Source: Strigops habroptila
Lineage: Eukaryota; Chordata; Aves; Psittaciformes; Psittacidae
Length of the DNA stretch: 64,000 nucleotides
NCBI RefSeq assembly: GCF_004027225.2
Contig: NC_046358.1
Location: forward strand, 69,583,028 to 69,647,027
Direction of reading: 5' to 3'
Shown: positions 37,931-60,600 of the stretch, piece by piece
Layout: each line of letters begins with the position of its first letter
Numbering within the stretch: position 1 is the stretch's first letter
The notes under the pieces: generated by a model
The model's database searches: none
What the model was told of the DNA's origin: nothing
What the model saw: only the letters and a program-made list of their open reading frames with translations
Translations under genes and position numbers: made by a program

Positions 37931-38254
37931 TGGGGGGGGCTGGATGGAGGCTATGGGGTGCTGTGGGGTGAATGGGGGTTACGGGGTGCGGTGGGTGCTG
38001 GATGGGGGTTATGGGGTGCGAGGATGGGTGGGGGGCGAAGGGAAGTGTGGGGGCCTACAAACGGAGTGTGGGGCAGATGGGGGGGTGAAGGAGAATGGGG
38101 GGTGATGGCTGCGTGCGGCTGGGTGCTTGGGGGGGGGTCAGTGCCCAGCCATGGCTGCAGCCACCCGTCTCCCCCCGCTTCCCGAGTCCTCCAGCCCCAG
38201 TTCCCACACTGAACCCATCAGGGATGCGGAGGCACCCCCGGACACCCCAACACT
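37931..38254. other. Spacer between STUB1 promoter and RHBDL1 3' end
   Basis: G-rich minus/plus-asymmetric sequence with TGGGGGTTACGGGGTG-like repeats. No gene was seen. Confidence 0.5.
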
Positions 38255-38276
38255 CCCCCCCCCCCCCCCCCCCCCC
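38255..38276 (-). promoter_or_regulatory. 22-base C run (G run on the RHBDL1 sense strand)
   Basis: A pure run of 22 C on the plus strand, seen as G22 in the RHBDL1 direction, begins about 30 bp past the RHBDL1 poly(A) signal. G-rich auxiliary elements downstream of poly(A) sites are known to aid 3' processing and pausing. That role here is inferred. Run length may be unreliable in the assembly. Confidence 0.5.
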
Positions 38277-38305
38277 GAGACGCACCCCCGGCAGTGTGCA
38301 AAATA

Positions 38306-38311
38306 TTTATT
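38306..38311 (-). terminator. RHBDL1: RHBDL1 poly(A) signal (AATAAA on minus)
   Basis: TTTATT on plus gives AATAAA on minus, about 680 bp after the stop codon. The implied 3' UTR contains two long G runs on the plus strand (13 at 38352-38364 and 16 at 38438-38453), which are C runs in the RNA. Confidence 0.7.
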
Positions 38312-38992
38312 TATACTCCAAAAAGGTCGGGAAAGGGAGAACAGGGAATTTGGGGGGGGGGGGGTCGGAGCGGGGCCCCCCCCGAGACCCCATCCCGGGG
38401 CGAGCCCCTGCCACGGGGAGGGCGGTGGCAGCAAAGCGGGGGGGGGGGGGGGGTGAGGGGAGGGGGGGGCACTGCTGAAACGAGTTGTGCCGGTCTCAGC
38501 CCATTTGCCTCCTGCTGCGCCCCCCCCCACGTTATTCTCTTTTTTTCTCTTATTTATAGTTATTTTGGCATAGAAAAATAAATGGCTCCTATTTTGGCAC
38601 CAGTCCTTGGTGTGAAAGTGCAGGTCCTGGGGGGCAAGCTCAGCCCCCCCCCGCCCCCGGAAAGGGGGTACAGGAGCAAGCGGGGGGTCCCCACTGCTCA
38701 GCTCCATCCCTGGGGGCACATCAGAACCCTGCTGGCACCCGGGGAGGGGCGATGCCGGGGCAGGGCCGGAGCATCGTTGGGGTGAGGGGGGGGGGCACAG
38801 CCGGTGGGAGGGCTCCATGGGGTATGTTATGGGGGGGACACAGCCCGCGGTCGGGGGGCATCGCGCTCGCTAGCACCGAGGGGGCAGGCGGGCAGGGGGG
38901 CGGCCTGTCCCCATGTCACGCGTGTGGCCCCCCCTCATCATCCTCCAGCGGGCTTTTTGGGGAGCAAAGTAAAGGGGTTGGGGGGGGGTGTG

Positions 38993-41900
38993 TTATGGCG
39001 GGGGGGGGATCTGTGCCCCCAGCAGGTCGTAGGCAAAGATGTTCCAGAAGACGGCGAAGAGGAGGAAGGTGCCGTAGGAGAGCAGCAGCACCCACCAGCC
39101 GCACTGCTCCCGCAGGCTCTCCTCGTAGCTGCGCAGGATCGTCAGCCCCATGCTGATGCCCACGATGGCCCCGGCCAAGTGCGCCATGAAGCTGGGCTGC
39201 GGCCCCGCGGCGGGCAGCGGCGGCGAGAACCGGAGCCACACGGCGCGGCCCACCTCGGAGCTCACTGCGGGCGGAGGTCAGCGCGCCCCGACCCACACTG
39301 CCCCCCCCACGCTGCACCCTTCGCCCCACACTGCATCTCTTGCCCCACACTGCCCGCCCCACACTGCACCCGCCGACCCACGCTTCCTGCCCCACACTTC
39401 ATCCGCTGCCCCAGACTCCATCCTCTGCCCACTGTCCATCCCACCCCACACTGCACCCTCCGCCCCACACTGCCCGGCCCGCACTGCATCCCCTGCCCCA
39501 CTTTGCATCCCCCCACCCCACACTGCCTGACCCACACTGCATCTCTGCCCCACACTGCATCCCCCCACCCCACACTGCCCATCCCACCCCACACTGCATC
39601 CCCCCGCCCCACATTGCCCACCCTGGCCCCCGGTACTCACTGCACACTAGTGCCAGCACCATCCGCAGCAGCTTGTAGGGGCAGCGCATCCCAGCCCAGT
39701 TCTGTGGATGGATGGATGGATGGATGCATGGATGGATGGATGGATGGGTGGATGGGTGGATGGATGGACTATGGGACAGCATGCCCCAACAGAGCTGTGT
39801 CCTGGCCCCCATGGACCCCCCCCCCCCAAGGTCCCCTCTCCTCTCAGCCACACTCATCCCCAGATGACACCCGCACAATTGTGTCACCCTGTGATGCCAC
39901 CCCACAGTACCATCCACCCAACCATGCTACCCACCCTGCAGTGCCACCCAATGCCACCATGGGGTCATGGTGCCCCCCAGTATCACACCACACTGCCCAC
40001 CCTGCAATGCCACCCAATGCCACTCATCCTATAGCATCCCCCACCCCAAAGTCACCCCACACCATCCCCCTCCCGCCCCCTGGTGCCCCCCACTGTCTGA
40101 CCATGACGACGTTGGCAAGATGTGCTGAGCAGAGCGCGTAGACCCCCCCCCGAGCCCCCGACCAGCGGCGCCCGCATGTCCGTGATGGAGACGGTGAGGG
40201 AGCCTGTGGGCACAGCAGGGCTCAGCACGGGGCCTCCCCCCGTGCCATCAATTAATCATGTCCACATTAATTAATCACGGGTAATGCCTCCCTGGGGAAC
40301 ACGATGCTTGGTGGTACCCAGCAGTCAGGAGCCAAACCCTGCATCCCCACTGGGGGGCATCCCCCCAGGGCTGGCGACAGGGACCTATGGGGACAGTCCT
40401 GTCGTGTGCCCCCCCGGGCACGCACCCACCTGCCAGGACCCCGGCCAGGTAGAGGAAGCTGATGCGCAGGATGCCGTGCACCATCTCCAGGGGCACCCCG
40501 ATCATCAGCTGCAGGAGCGCGTTGAACCCCAACTGCTCCAGCCTGTGCAGGCAACACGGGAGGGGACACCTCAGCCCATGGGTGTCCCCCCCAGCCCCGT
40601 TGTCATGTCCGCCCCCCAGCAGCAGGGACCTACCCCACGTGCATGAACATGTAGGTGAGGAAGCGCCAGGCGCGCGCGCGGTGCCCGGGGTGGTAGACCA
40701 AGGGGCTCTTCATGTACTCGGGGTGGTAGGTCTGCAGCACCCACTTGTTCAGCCGGGCCCCGTAGCAGAGGAACACTATGATCTGCACCAAAGCCCACAG
40801 CCACCATCAGACGCACCACTGAGACCACCCCCCTCATTGTTTCTCTGTCCTGGAGTCACCCATCCCCTCTGCCCCGGGTCTGAGCACTACCTGCTCACCC
40901 AGGACATCACAACTGGCATCACCCATCCCTTCCATGCCAGATCTGAGCCCCCCATGGGCACTGACACATCACAGCTGGGGCCACCCATCCCTTCCACCCT
41001 TGGTCTGATCCCCCCATGGCTACCAGGACATCATAACTGGGGTCATCCATCCCTTCCATGCCAGATCCAATCCCTCCATGGGCGCTGGCACATCACACCT
41101 GGGGTCACCCATCCTGCACACCCAAGGACCAGTGTACCTGGGTGAGAGTGACGGCTGCCATGAAGACGGGGGGCGGGCAGGCGCGGTGCTGGTAGAAGTA
41201 CCAGCGCCGGTCCATCTCACAGGGCAGGATCTCATAGGCCACATAGCGCACGAAGCGCTTGTAGAAGCCGAGGCCGGTCTCGTCCAGCAGCACGTCGCGG
41301 GGCAGCGCGCGCTGCCCGTTGGCAATGGCGCGCTTGAAGCTGCTCGAGCGCTTGCTGCTCATCTGTGGGGACAGGCCACCCCCTGCCCATCGCCGCCCCG
41401 CGCCACAGCCCAGCCCGGACAAGCCCCCCTCATCGCCCCGGCATGCCAGGGGAGCCGCCCGGGGACCACTGGCACCCACCACCCCCCCATCCCCAGGGAC
41501 ACACGGAGGTGCCCGGTGCCCACCCCATCCCCGTGCCCCCCCAGCACTGACCAGGTCTACCAGCTCCTGATAGCAGACCTGCCCCTCGTCGTTGCCCTGC
41601 GCCAGGGCCACCAGCATGTCCAGCTTGGCGGGGTCCAGGGGCAGCTCATGGCTGTGCACGAGGCTGGCGAATGTCTCCACCCCGATGAAGCCGGTGTTTT
41701 CGGGGTCGAGCTGTGGGGCACGGCATGAGGCATCACCAGGATGCAGCTCCCTGATTGTCCGGGGAGACCACGCGGTGCCTCTCACCCTGGCCTCGAGCCT
41801 GGACATCTCATGTGCTGCTTCGCAACACCACCAGCCCCTGCCACTGCGCAGGAGGCTACAACCCGCACCCAGCCTGCACCCCGCATGGTGTGGGTGCCGT

Positions 41901-43709
41901 GTGGGTGCCGTGTGGGTGCCATGTGGGTGCCCCGGTGCTGTGCCAGCGTCCCTGTCCCCATCCCCGTCTCCCCGTGGCACAGCCAATACTCTCCCACTCA
42001 GTTATTTCTCGCCGCCAGCAGCCTGACAGCCAGGAAGCCACGAAGCTAAACACACGCGCAGCCCTGGCACCAGCCTCCTCCTCATGCTCCTGCTCCTCCT
42101 GCTCCTCCTGCACACAACACGCCAGGCACCCTGCTCCGGGGCACCCTGAGCCCTCCAGGCATCACGCACCATGGCACCCAGCACCATCGAGCACCCAGTG
42201 TGGTCCCGCTTGTGGGGTGGCACAAGGAGGATGGAGATGGGGAGAGGACACCTATGGCTGGAGGTGGCCGGGACCCTGCACCCCGCAGCATCACCCGGAA
42301 ATGAGTGTTGTGTTCGGTCCTTTCGCCTGCAGGGAATGAAATGCAAGCGAGGAAACTCATCCTCATGGGATCGGCAGGACTGTACCCCCATCCCGGTGTG
42401 CACCCCATCCCTCCCACCTGGTAGGGAACAGCCAAAGCCTCTTTCCCAAGGCGGGTCCGGCTGCCCGGAACCTTGCTGAGGGGTTGCAGGGTGGGATGCA
42501 GGGTGCAGGGTGGGATGCAGGGTGCAAGGTGGAACGCAGGGTGCAGGCTGTGGGGTGCAGGATGCGGGGTACAAGCAGCGCTTACATCCTCAGAGCAGCC
42601 CGAGGCATTGGGGTGCAGGAGCCCCCCAGTGCCACCTGTCCCCCATGTCATGCCACCCCACAGGCGCCACGTGCATATGCCACACCGGGACCTGGCACAT
42701 GCCATCCCCATGCGCTGGCACACACTGAGCTCGATGGTCCCGCGAGCCCCAGCAGCAGCCAGGAAGCCCCTCTTTGCTTTTGGGGTGCATCTCCCCCCAT
42801 TGCCCCCCTGCAGCCCCCCAGACCCCTCCAGACCCTCGGCCCTTCCTGGCTCTCCCAATCCCCACTCTCTCCTGGGAAGATGCTGCCCATCCCCGGGCAG
42901 CTCGGAGGCACCTGAAGCCCTCACGCTGAAGTTGGGGTGACGCGGGGGATGCACCCCAGTTCCTGGGCTGGGGAACAAGGCCAAGGTCACAGAGCCAGTC
43001 GGGGGCGAGGGGGGACCGTTAATATTCCTGATCCCCAATGAATTCCCTCCCCATCTCCAGGGCAGAGCCGCCGGCTCGGCGCAGGGCGGGCGGGCAGGGA
43101 GGGACGAGGTGGCCGAGCACAAGGAGGGACGCTCGGGGCACCGGCTGCCAACGCCGGGGGAGCTGATACCCCATCCCAGCGGAGCCCAGCGCGGCGTCAA
43201 CGCTCCCCGTCCTGATCCTGCAATCAGGTCACGGGGCTGGATGCGGCCCCCCCAGCCCCACCGAGGCGGGGCCCAGCCCCACGGCAGCCACGAGCCCGAT
43301 CCTGCGCCCAGCGCCGAGGCTCGGCACGCGGCGGGGTTGGGTTGAGGGGACCCAGCGCCCCTCGTCCTTGAGGGAGAACCGGGCGGGACCCAGCCCGGGG
43401 CAAGCGCCGGGGCGAGGGGGAGGCCACAAGTGAGCTGAGTTGCGCGGGCTCAGCGGCGTAATAGGGGGAGGGGAGTCCGGTCCCCCGGGGCAGGGCCGGG
43501 GGCACCGGGGGATGCTCAGCGGGCGCGGAAGCCGCCCTGGGCCGGCAGCGCTGCCCGGTGCCTGCCGGAGCCTTGGTCAGCGCTGCCCGGTGCGGGCGAG
43601 CATCCTCCCACCGGGAGCGGAGCCCGGTGCGCCCCCCCGTGAGCGGCTGCCGGAGCCCCCCCGCGCTCACCTGCTCCTGGATGAGCTGCAGCAGGGAGCT
43701 CCTGTCCAT
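38993..43709 (-). CDS. RHBDL1: Rhomboid-like protease 1 (8 exons), with a one-base frame break
   Basis: Exons in transcript order are 43671-43709, 41552-41710, 41138-41362, 40634-40782, 40430-40542, 40102-40203, 39641-39701 and 38993-39264. The protein starts [13 protein letters not shown], as in the shorter human isoform, then has an EF-hand-like loop ([14 protein letters not shown]), a charged stretch ([20 protein letters not shown]) and the rhomboid membrane domain. Exon 6 carries the catalytic GGSG serine (about residue 246) and exon 8 the catalytic histidine in FMAHLAG (about residue 311). Exon 6 is 102 nt, but the flanking phases need 101. A run of nine C at 40143-40151 stands where eight would keep the frame. 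Everything else is conserved and all splice sites are intact, so an assembly error in the homopolymer is likelier than a dead gene. Without the extra base the product is about 372 residues. Confidence 0.93.
39290..39625. repeat. CCCCACACTGCA-type minisatellite in RHBDL1 intron 7
   Basis: Units such as CCGCCCCACACTGCATCC of about 17-22 bp repeat with drift across nearly the whole intron between exons 7 and 8. Confidence 0.88.
39702..39772. repeat. GGAT microsatellite next to an RHBDL1 acceptor
   Basis: TGGATGGATGGATGG repeats start at the base after RHBDL1 exon 7, so the polypyrimidine tract of this acceptor on the minus strand is made of CATCCATC units. Confidence 0.9.
40850..41122. repeat. 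62-bp minisatellite in RHBDL1 intron 3, about four copies
   Basis: Copies start at ACATCACAACTGG, ACATCACAGCTGG, ACATCATAACTGG and ACATCACACCTGG, spaced 62 bp apart, each with CACCCATCCCTTCCA-like and CCATGG blocks. The array lies between exons 3 and 4. Confidence 0.88.
41711..43670 (-). other. RHBDL1 intron 1, no coding exon seen
   Basis: This 2-kb intron includes a GTGTGGGTGCC repeat at about 41885-41935 and a GGGATGCAGGGTGCA repeat at about 42480-42570. The longer human isoform uses a different 5' exon; I could not identify its counterpart here. Confidence 0.5.
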
Positions 43710-44060
43710 GCACCCGGCGGGCGTTGGGCTCCGCCGCTCCCCCGCGCCCGGGGCCGGCGAACCGGGCAGGGGAGCGGCGCGGGCGGCGGGGGGGCCGGGG
43801 GGGGCGGCTCTCCCCGCCAGCCCCGCGTTGCGGCGGGCCCGGGAGCGGGCGGCAGCGGCGGCGCCGGGAGCCGCCGGTGGCAGCGGGGCGGCGGCGGCGG
43901 CGGCGGGGGCGGGAGCGGAACCGAGCGGAGCCGCCCCCACCGCAGCGCGCGGCGCAGCGCCCCCCCCCCAGCGGCCCCCCCGCCGCCGGGAACCGGGACC
44001 CGCCCAGCGGCCCCCCCGGCAAGGGGAGGGAGGGAGGGACGGACGGCACCCGGCACTCGT
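43060..44060 (-). promoter_or_regulatory. RHBDL1: CpG island with GGC tract, RHBDL1 promoter and 5' UTR
   Basis: CpG-dense sequence spans exon 1 (43671-43709) and 350 bp upstream. At about 43886-43913 is a GGCGGCGGCGGCGGC tract, which would be a GCC repeat on the RHBDL1 strand about 180 bp above the ATG. Confidence 0.6.
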
Positions 44061-44069
44061 AGCTAGTGC

Positions 44070-44530
44070 CTGCATCCCGGTAGGGTACCCATATCCCAGT
44101 CCTGGCACCTACACCCCAGTACAGCACCTGCATCCCAGTTATGGTATCCACATCTCAGTACAGCACTCGCATCCCAGCACGGGACCTGCATCCCAGTACG
44201 ATACCTGCATCTGAGTATGGGTACCTGCATCCCAGGACAGTATTCACACCCCAGTGTAGTACCCACATTCCAGTATGGTTATCACATCCCAGTACAGGTA
44301 CCTACATCCCAGTACAGTACCCACATCCTGGTACAATACCTGCATCCCAGAATGGGTACCCACATCCCAGTATAGTACCTGTATCTTGGTACATGTTTCT
44401 GCATCCCCCTACAGCACCTGCATCCTGCTACAAGAATATGTATTGTGCTATGGTACCTGGCACCTGCACCTCAGTATAGCACCAGCATCCCAGTATGGGT
44501 ACCAGCATCCCAGTATAGGTACCACCCCTG
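44070..44530. repeat. About 20-bp minisatellite (CATCCCAGTACAGTACCTG type)
   Basis: Roughly 23 units of the form ACCTGCATCCCAGTATGGT with drift, immediately upstream of the RHBDL1 promoter. The unit design resembles the array at 4.0-4.5 kb. Confidence 0.88.
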
Positions 44531-45050
44531 GGCCACAGCTCAGCCCCACTGTAAGTGGGGAGCTCGGTACCTCACAGCCCTGGCTGCCATGGGGCTGCCC
44601 TGCACAGGCAGGGCAGGCAGCACAGGCAGGGCAGGCAGGAATGCCAGGCAACGGGTCAATTCCCAGGCTCCTTCCTCAGGGACCATGCACACAGCCCCGG
44701 CACACCAGCACTATTAATACCCACCGCAGGCTCGCTGCTCCCGTGGGGCCCGGCCTGGTTTGGGCTCACTGGGGAGCATCGCCTTCTCTGTCCTACACGG
44801 CGGTGCCACTCCCTATCGCTGCCCTGGCACCCCTGGCTGCTCTGGTTTATGTAGTGGGAAAGCACTCCTCTCCCACTCTGGGGACACACACACACCCCCT
44901 TTTCTCCCACAGGGCCAGGCTTCAGCGCCTGCCCTAAATCCCTGAAACTGCCCCCCACCAGGGGGCAAACCCTCAGGGTCTCCTCGCTCCCGCCCCGGTT
45001 CCATCCTGCTCCCCAGGACACGCAGGACACGCTGTGCAAGGGGAAGGTGT
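44531..45050. other. Intergenic DNA between RHBDL1 promoter and RHOT2 3' end
   Basis: Unique sequence with a short GGCAGGGCAGGCAGCACA repeat near 44600-44640. No gene was seen. Confidence 0.5.
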
Positions 45051-45057
45051 GTAAAAA

Positions 45058-45063
45058 TTTATT
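45058..45063 (-). terminator. RHOT2: Candidate RHOT2 poly(A) signal (AATAAA on minus)
   Basis: TTTATT on plus gives AATAAA on minus, followed by TTTTTACACACC, about 1.36 kb past the RHOT2 stop. I see no closer canonical signal on this strand, so the 3' UTR may be this long. Confidence 0.55.
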
Positions 45064-46422
45064 CTGGGGTAAACAACAAACCTAAAAGTGTGGCTTTGCC
45101 AGACACAGATTGGTGCTGGGAGCAGGGTCAGAGCACGGGACACAGGCCTGGCCAACAGCCACACACGGACAAGGGACATGGAAACACCAGGGCTGTGTCC
45201 TGGCAGTGCCATGAACCCTGGGCCAGCAACAAGAGCCTGATGGCAGAGCAGCTCCAGCCCAGGCAGGGACTCCCTGTCCAGCCGGCGCTGGCAATGGGCA
45301 GCACTGGGATGAGCACACCCGCCTCACTGGCTCCAGGCCCCGATAAGGAGTTGAAATAGACACAACACACAGAGAAGCAGCTCCAGCAGTGACCTTGGTG
45401 CTGCCCCAGCAGCTGCTGGCAACAAAACCTGCCCTGAGCGTGCTCAGACAGCCCAGGAGCCAGGGTCACACAGGCAGGAGCCAGCCCAGGCTCCCTGCAG
45501 GAGGCTGGAAGCCCAGGGATGCTGTGAGGAGAGCAGAGGCACTGGCACAGGCTGGCCTCGCTCTCTGAGACATGGAGATGGGGACGCTCTGGGACCCTGG
45601 CCCCAGATCTGCGCTGAGCTGAAGTGACAGCATTAACACTGGTGAGGACGGGGGAGAAAACAGCTTCCAGTTGTACCAGGAGATGCAACACCCAGAGCCC
45701 TGTGCTTGGGGACAGCCACAGTGGGGCCACAGGCCCATGCTGGGGACAGCAGGATGAGTCCTGTGATGTGCCAGGCCCTCATGGAGGGCAGAGGGGCCAG
45801 GAGCCTGGCACGCTCCAGGGCTTAGAGTGGTTTTGTGCTGGAACAAGAGACAGAGGAGCCTGGGACATGTCCTGGGGCTCACCCCCTCCCCTTGCAGCAG
45901 GGGCTGCAGCCACAGCATCCCAACCCCAAAACACAGGGGGTCTGCCTTTCCCAGGGCTGGCTGAGGGACACAGGGACAGGGGACAGGTGACCCAGGAGGC
46001 TGAAGCCACGAGCCCGATCAATGGCTCTGCTGCTGCTGGAGAGGCTCCGGCAGTGCTGCCCCCCAGAACGAGGGCACCAGCACAGCCGCTGGGGAAGGGA
46101 TGTGCCCAGCCCCACAGACACTGAAACACTCACGTTTGAGCTTAAAAACGTTAAAAAATATTAACAGAATAAAAGATGAGGCTGATCCCCCCGGTGCTGG
46201 TTAGGCAGAGCCCCCGCCTGAGCTGCTGGCCCCAGCACCACGGCTGGGCAGGGCCATGAGGATGGCAGGGTCAGGGTGGCTGGTGCTGGGAGCTCTGGTT
46301 TCACTGGTCCTGCAATCCAGTCTGGGGGAAAAGGAGCATTTCCTACCAGGGACCAGCTTGAGGAAGGGCCCCTCAGGGGCGGTGCTGGGGACAGGGAGGC
46401 TGGTGTCACAGCAGGGGGGCTC

Positions 46423-57271
<10,849 letters not shown>

Positions 57272-57431
57272 GGCAGCGCCGCCGCCGCTGCCGGGGCCGC
57301 TCCCTCCCCGCCACGACCTCCCGCTTCCGGCCGCACCAGCGAGCGGCGGCGCAGAGCGGCGCAGGGCGGGGAGCGGCGCCCCCAGGCGGCCGGGCGGGGC
57401 ACGGCGCACAGCACCCGGCAGGTCTCGGTGT

Positions 57432-57437
57432 TTTATT
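57432..57437 (-). terminator. WDR90: WDR90 poly(A) signal (AATAAA on minus)
   Basis: TTTATT on plus reads AATAAA on minus, about 220 bp past the WDR90 stop codon at 57657-57659, followed by ACACCGAGACCTGCC. Confidence 0.75.
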
Positions 57438-57656
57438 CACAAAAGCAAACAGCGGAACGTCGGACGGAGCCGCCGAACGCACCCCGCGCCCCGCCCGCCC
57501 GCCCGGACCCGGCCGGGGGAACGCTGCGGCCGGGGCCTAGTTGGGGCCTAAGCCGGCGCCTGTCCCAGGGGCTGGAGCCGGGGCGGGGGAGCCGGGTCCC
57601 GGCCCGCGGGACGCCGTGGCCCTGCCTGCTCCCGGAGGAGCGCCGCGGGCTCCGGC

Positions 57657-60600
57657 TCAGCCGCCCGGGAGCTCCCAGAGCAGGACGGCGCTGTGCGAGG
57701 CCGTGAGGAGGCGTCGGCCTGAAGGGGCGAAGCTGCAGCGGTGGATGGCGTCGTCGTGGCCGGCGTAGTCCTGGGCCTCGCCGGGGCAGCGCAGCAGCCG
57801 CAGCAGCCGGGCTGTGGGGAGAGGAGAGGTCAGCCAGGGGAGGGGGCTCCGGGACTAGCACCGTTCCCTTCACCCCGGTGCTAAGCTGATGGGCAACAAG
57901 CTGAGAGACAGGGACAGGTTCCTGCTCAAGCAAGTGGGCAACTACTAATGGCTGGTAGTGGGGAGAGAGCGTGATGGCACAGCTCCCTCCGGTGTGTCAC
58001 ACTGTCCCAGGGCAGCCATGGCTATGGCAGCACACACTGGTGCAGCTCTGCGACCTCACAGCCCCCTAAAGCAGCTGGTGCCCTACAGCTCTGGGGCAGG
58101 GGTGGAGCTCACCCCGCTCTCATGTCCATCCCAGTGTGGGATGGACATGTGCTGCCTCCCCAGGCAGGTAAAAACAGCTACAGGAGCAAGGTGCCCTTGA
58201 GAGGAGAAGGCTGCGGGTTGTCCCAGCGCTGCGGGAACGTCCCTTCTGCCTCCTGGGCTGTAGCTCACACAGCCACAGAGATACAGACAGCTCCTAACCC
58301 CAACTCATCATTCAAGTGACAAACCCTGCTCACTGACAAACAGGACTGAGCTCATGCATCTCTTTTCTGACCTATGAGTCTCCACAGCTTTCTCCTTGCC
58401 CAATGCATACCCTGCCTAGGACCATAGCTCCCAGCTCTGAGGATAAGGGCTGCTGTGTGTGCATATCCCCCTTGTTTAAAGGAAAGAGGACACTTGGTTT
58501 CCCCCCACTCACAGGAAGAAGGGGACATCCCTCTCCACCAAAAGGTAGCCTGGGGACAAGGCAGCCTGGGCAGCAGAGTCCACAGCACCCTCTGGTACTC
58601 ACCCCCGAAGCCGAGAGCCATGAAGCGCGCTCCAGGAGACAGGCTGAGCGACGTGGCAAAGTATGGCAAGGGGATCTTCATGACTACCTGTATGCCAGCA
58701 AGGGAAATGGCACCTCACAAAGGAGAAGGCAGGAGACCAGAGCTGCTGCAGTGATGGTTGTAAGGAGGGCAAAGGGCTCCTCTCAAAGGGCAGACTGACA
58801 GATGCACAGCACCTCGCAGAGCTCAGAACCCTGCCAAAGGCATTGACTTTCCAAAGGAGACTTGACTCAAAGATTTAGAGTGTTGGTGCTCCTGAAAGCA
58901 AATGCTTTCCCCTCCAGCGGGATGGAAAGGCAGCAGCAGGGCTGGCAGCCTGCCCAGACCAGGGCCCCTAGAGGTTCTGAGATCAAAAGCTGGTGCCCTG
59001 AGCAGCCACTCGCCTGGGCCCACCTCACACCTTCAGCCGTGGCTTTACACACAGGGCAGCGCTGCCTCTCCCCACCACTGCACTTCATTCCACGTGGCCA
59101 CAGCCCCGCAGCAGCAGAGGAGCACCTGAGCTGCCCTGGCAGGCACAAGTACCTGTTTCTTGTGCAGACTGTAAAACAAGGCTTCCTTCTGCATCCCAAA
59201 GCCGACATAGACCAGGGTGCCATGTTCCCACGGGCAGAATGCGGCCAGGCTGGGCGGAAGTGTGTCGAGACCCTGGTGAGGGAAACCAAAGGGAACAAAA
59301 CTGAGGCCAGCTTCTCCAGCCTGACCTAACACAACGGGGGTCAAAAGGAGAGCATGAGGACACCAGTCCTGGGGCTGTGGGAGGCTGAGCAGTATGAAAT
59401 TAGTATCCTGGAGGCTGTTTCCTCCCTCTCGCATTGCCATCTCAGACATGCTCATGGCAAAGCAAGGAGCAACTACACACTGCCACAAAAACCTAAAGCG
59501 AATTGTTTACTCTTGTAGGAGTGGACACGGGAGGGTTGAATTTCCATCGAGATATTATTGGTACATGGGCTTGAAGGTGGGATTGGGTTATGGATCAGTT
59601 TAACACAAGAAAATATGGCCCAGAAGACAGATCTTTAGTAGTGAATGCAAGATCAACCCTTCCCCTGTTCACTGTGGGGAGACCTGTAGTGAGTTTCTTT
59701 CATGGAGAGGAAAACCAGTGTTTGGGAACAAGGGACCATCTCCACATCTGATACACACCCTCCTCCCTTTCTAGCAAGTGTTCTGCTGCCCAAATCTCAC
59801 ACCTGGGTTGGAGCCAAAGGGTTCTGCAAAGCATCACAGACGCACAAGGCTGACTACTTGGTCTATGAGCCGGTCCCTGGGCTCCTGGCTCTGAATATTC
59901 ATGCTCTTTGGGAGTGTCAAAGTTGGCAGCACGCTCATAATGAGGTGTCTCTCCTGAGTGCTGTGCTCACGGCTGCCTGTGCTCTGTTCTGCACAGCACA
60001 GGGGTGTTAGCTCTTTGCAGATGCAGTTTTTGACTCCTCTCGCTTACAAAGTCAGTGCTTCCCAGAAGCCAGGCAGTGCTTCAATTCCCACTGCCCTTCG
60101 ACAGACAAGACGGTGTATTGACAAGATACTCTTCGAGTAGCAGAACTAACGAAGGTGACAAAGATGATAAGGAAGAAGTTCTTCCCTGTGAGGGTGCTGA
60201 GGCGCTGACACAGGGTGCCCAGAGAAGCTGTGGCTGCCCCATCCCTGGCAGTGTTCAAGGCCAGGTTGGACACAGGGGCTTGGAGCAACCTGCTCTAGTG
60301 GAAGGTGTCCCTGCCCGTGGCAGAGGGTTGGAACTGGGTGAGCTTTAAGGTCCCTTCAACCCAAACCAGTCTATCATTCTATGACTAATGCAGTTCACCT
60401 TCTCTCTTTGGCCCCATCCTGCCCAGAGCCTTGAGGCATCCCTTCTCCAGCTCGCTGGTGCTGAGACCTGTGCCACAAGCAGGCAGAGGCTGGCAGTGCC
60501 ACACTCACCTTGGGGCTGGCAGGAGCAGGGAAGCTGAGCCAATCGAGGAGCTCACACTTGTCCTTCGGCCAGTCGGAGGCCCAGATGCTGACCCGCCGGT

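Noticed and set aside
39290-41122. Regularly spaced repeats that might suggest a CRISPR-like array
   Set aside because: Units are contiguous minisatellites without unique spacers, in introns of a vertebrate gene.
38993-43709. RHBDL1 as a pseudogene because of the frame break
   Set aside because: All other exons, splice sites and catalytic residues are intact and the single change is in a homopolymer, so a sequence error is more likely.
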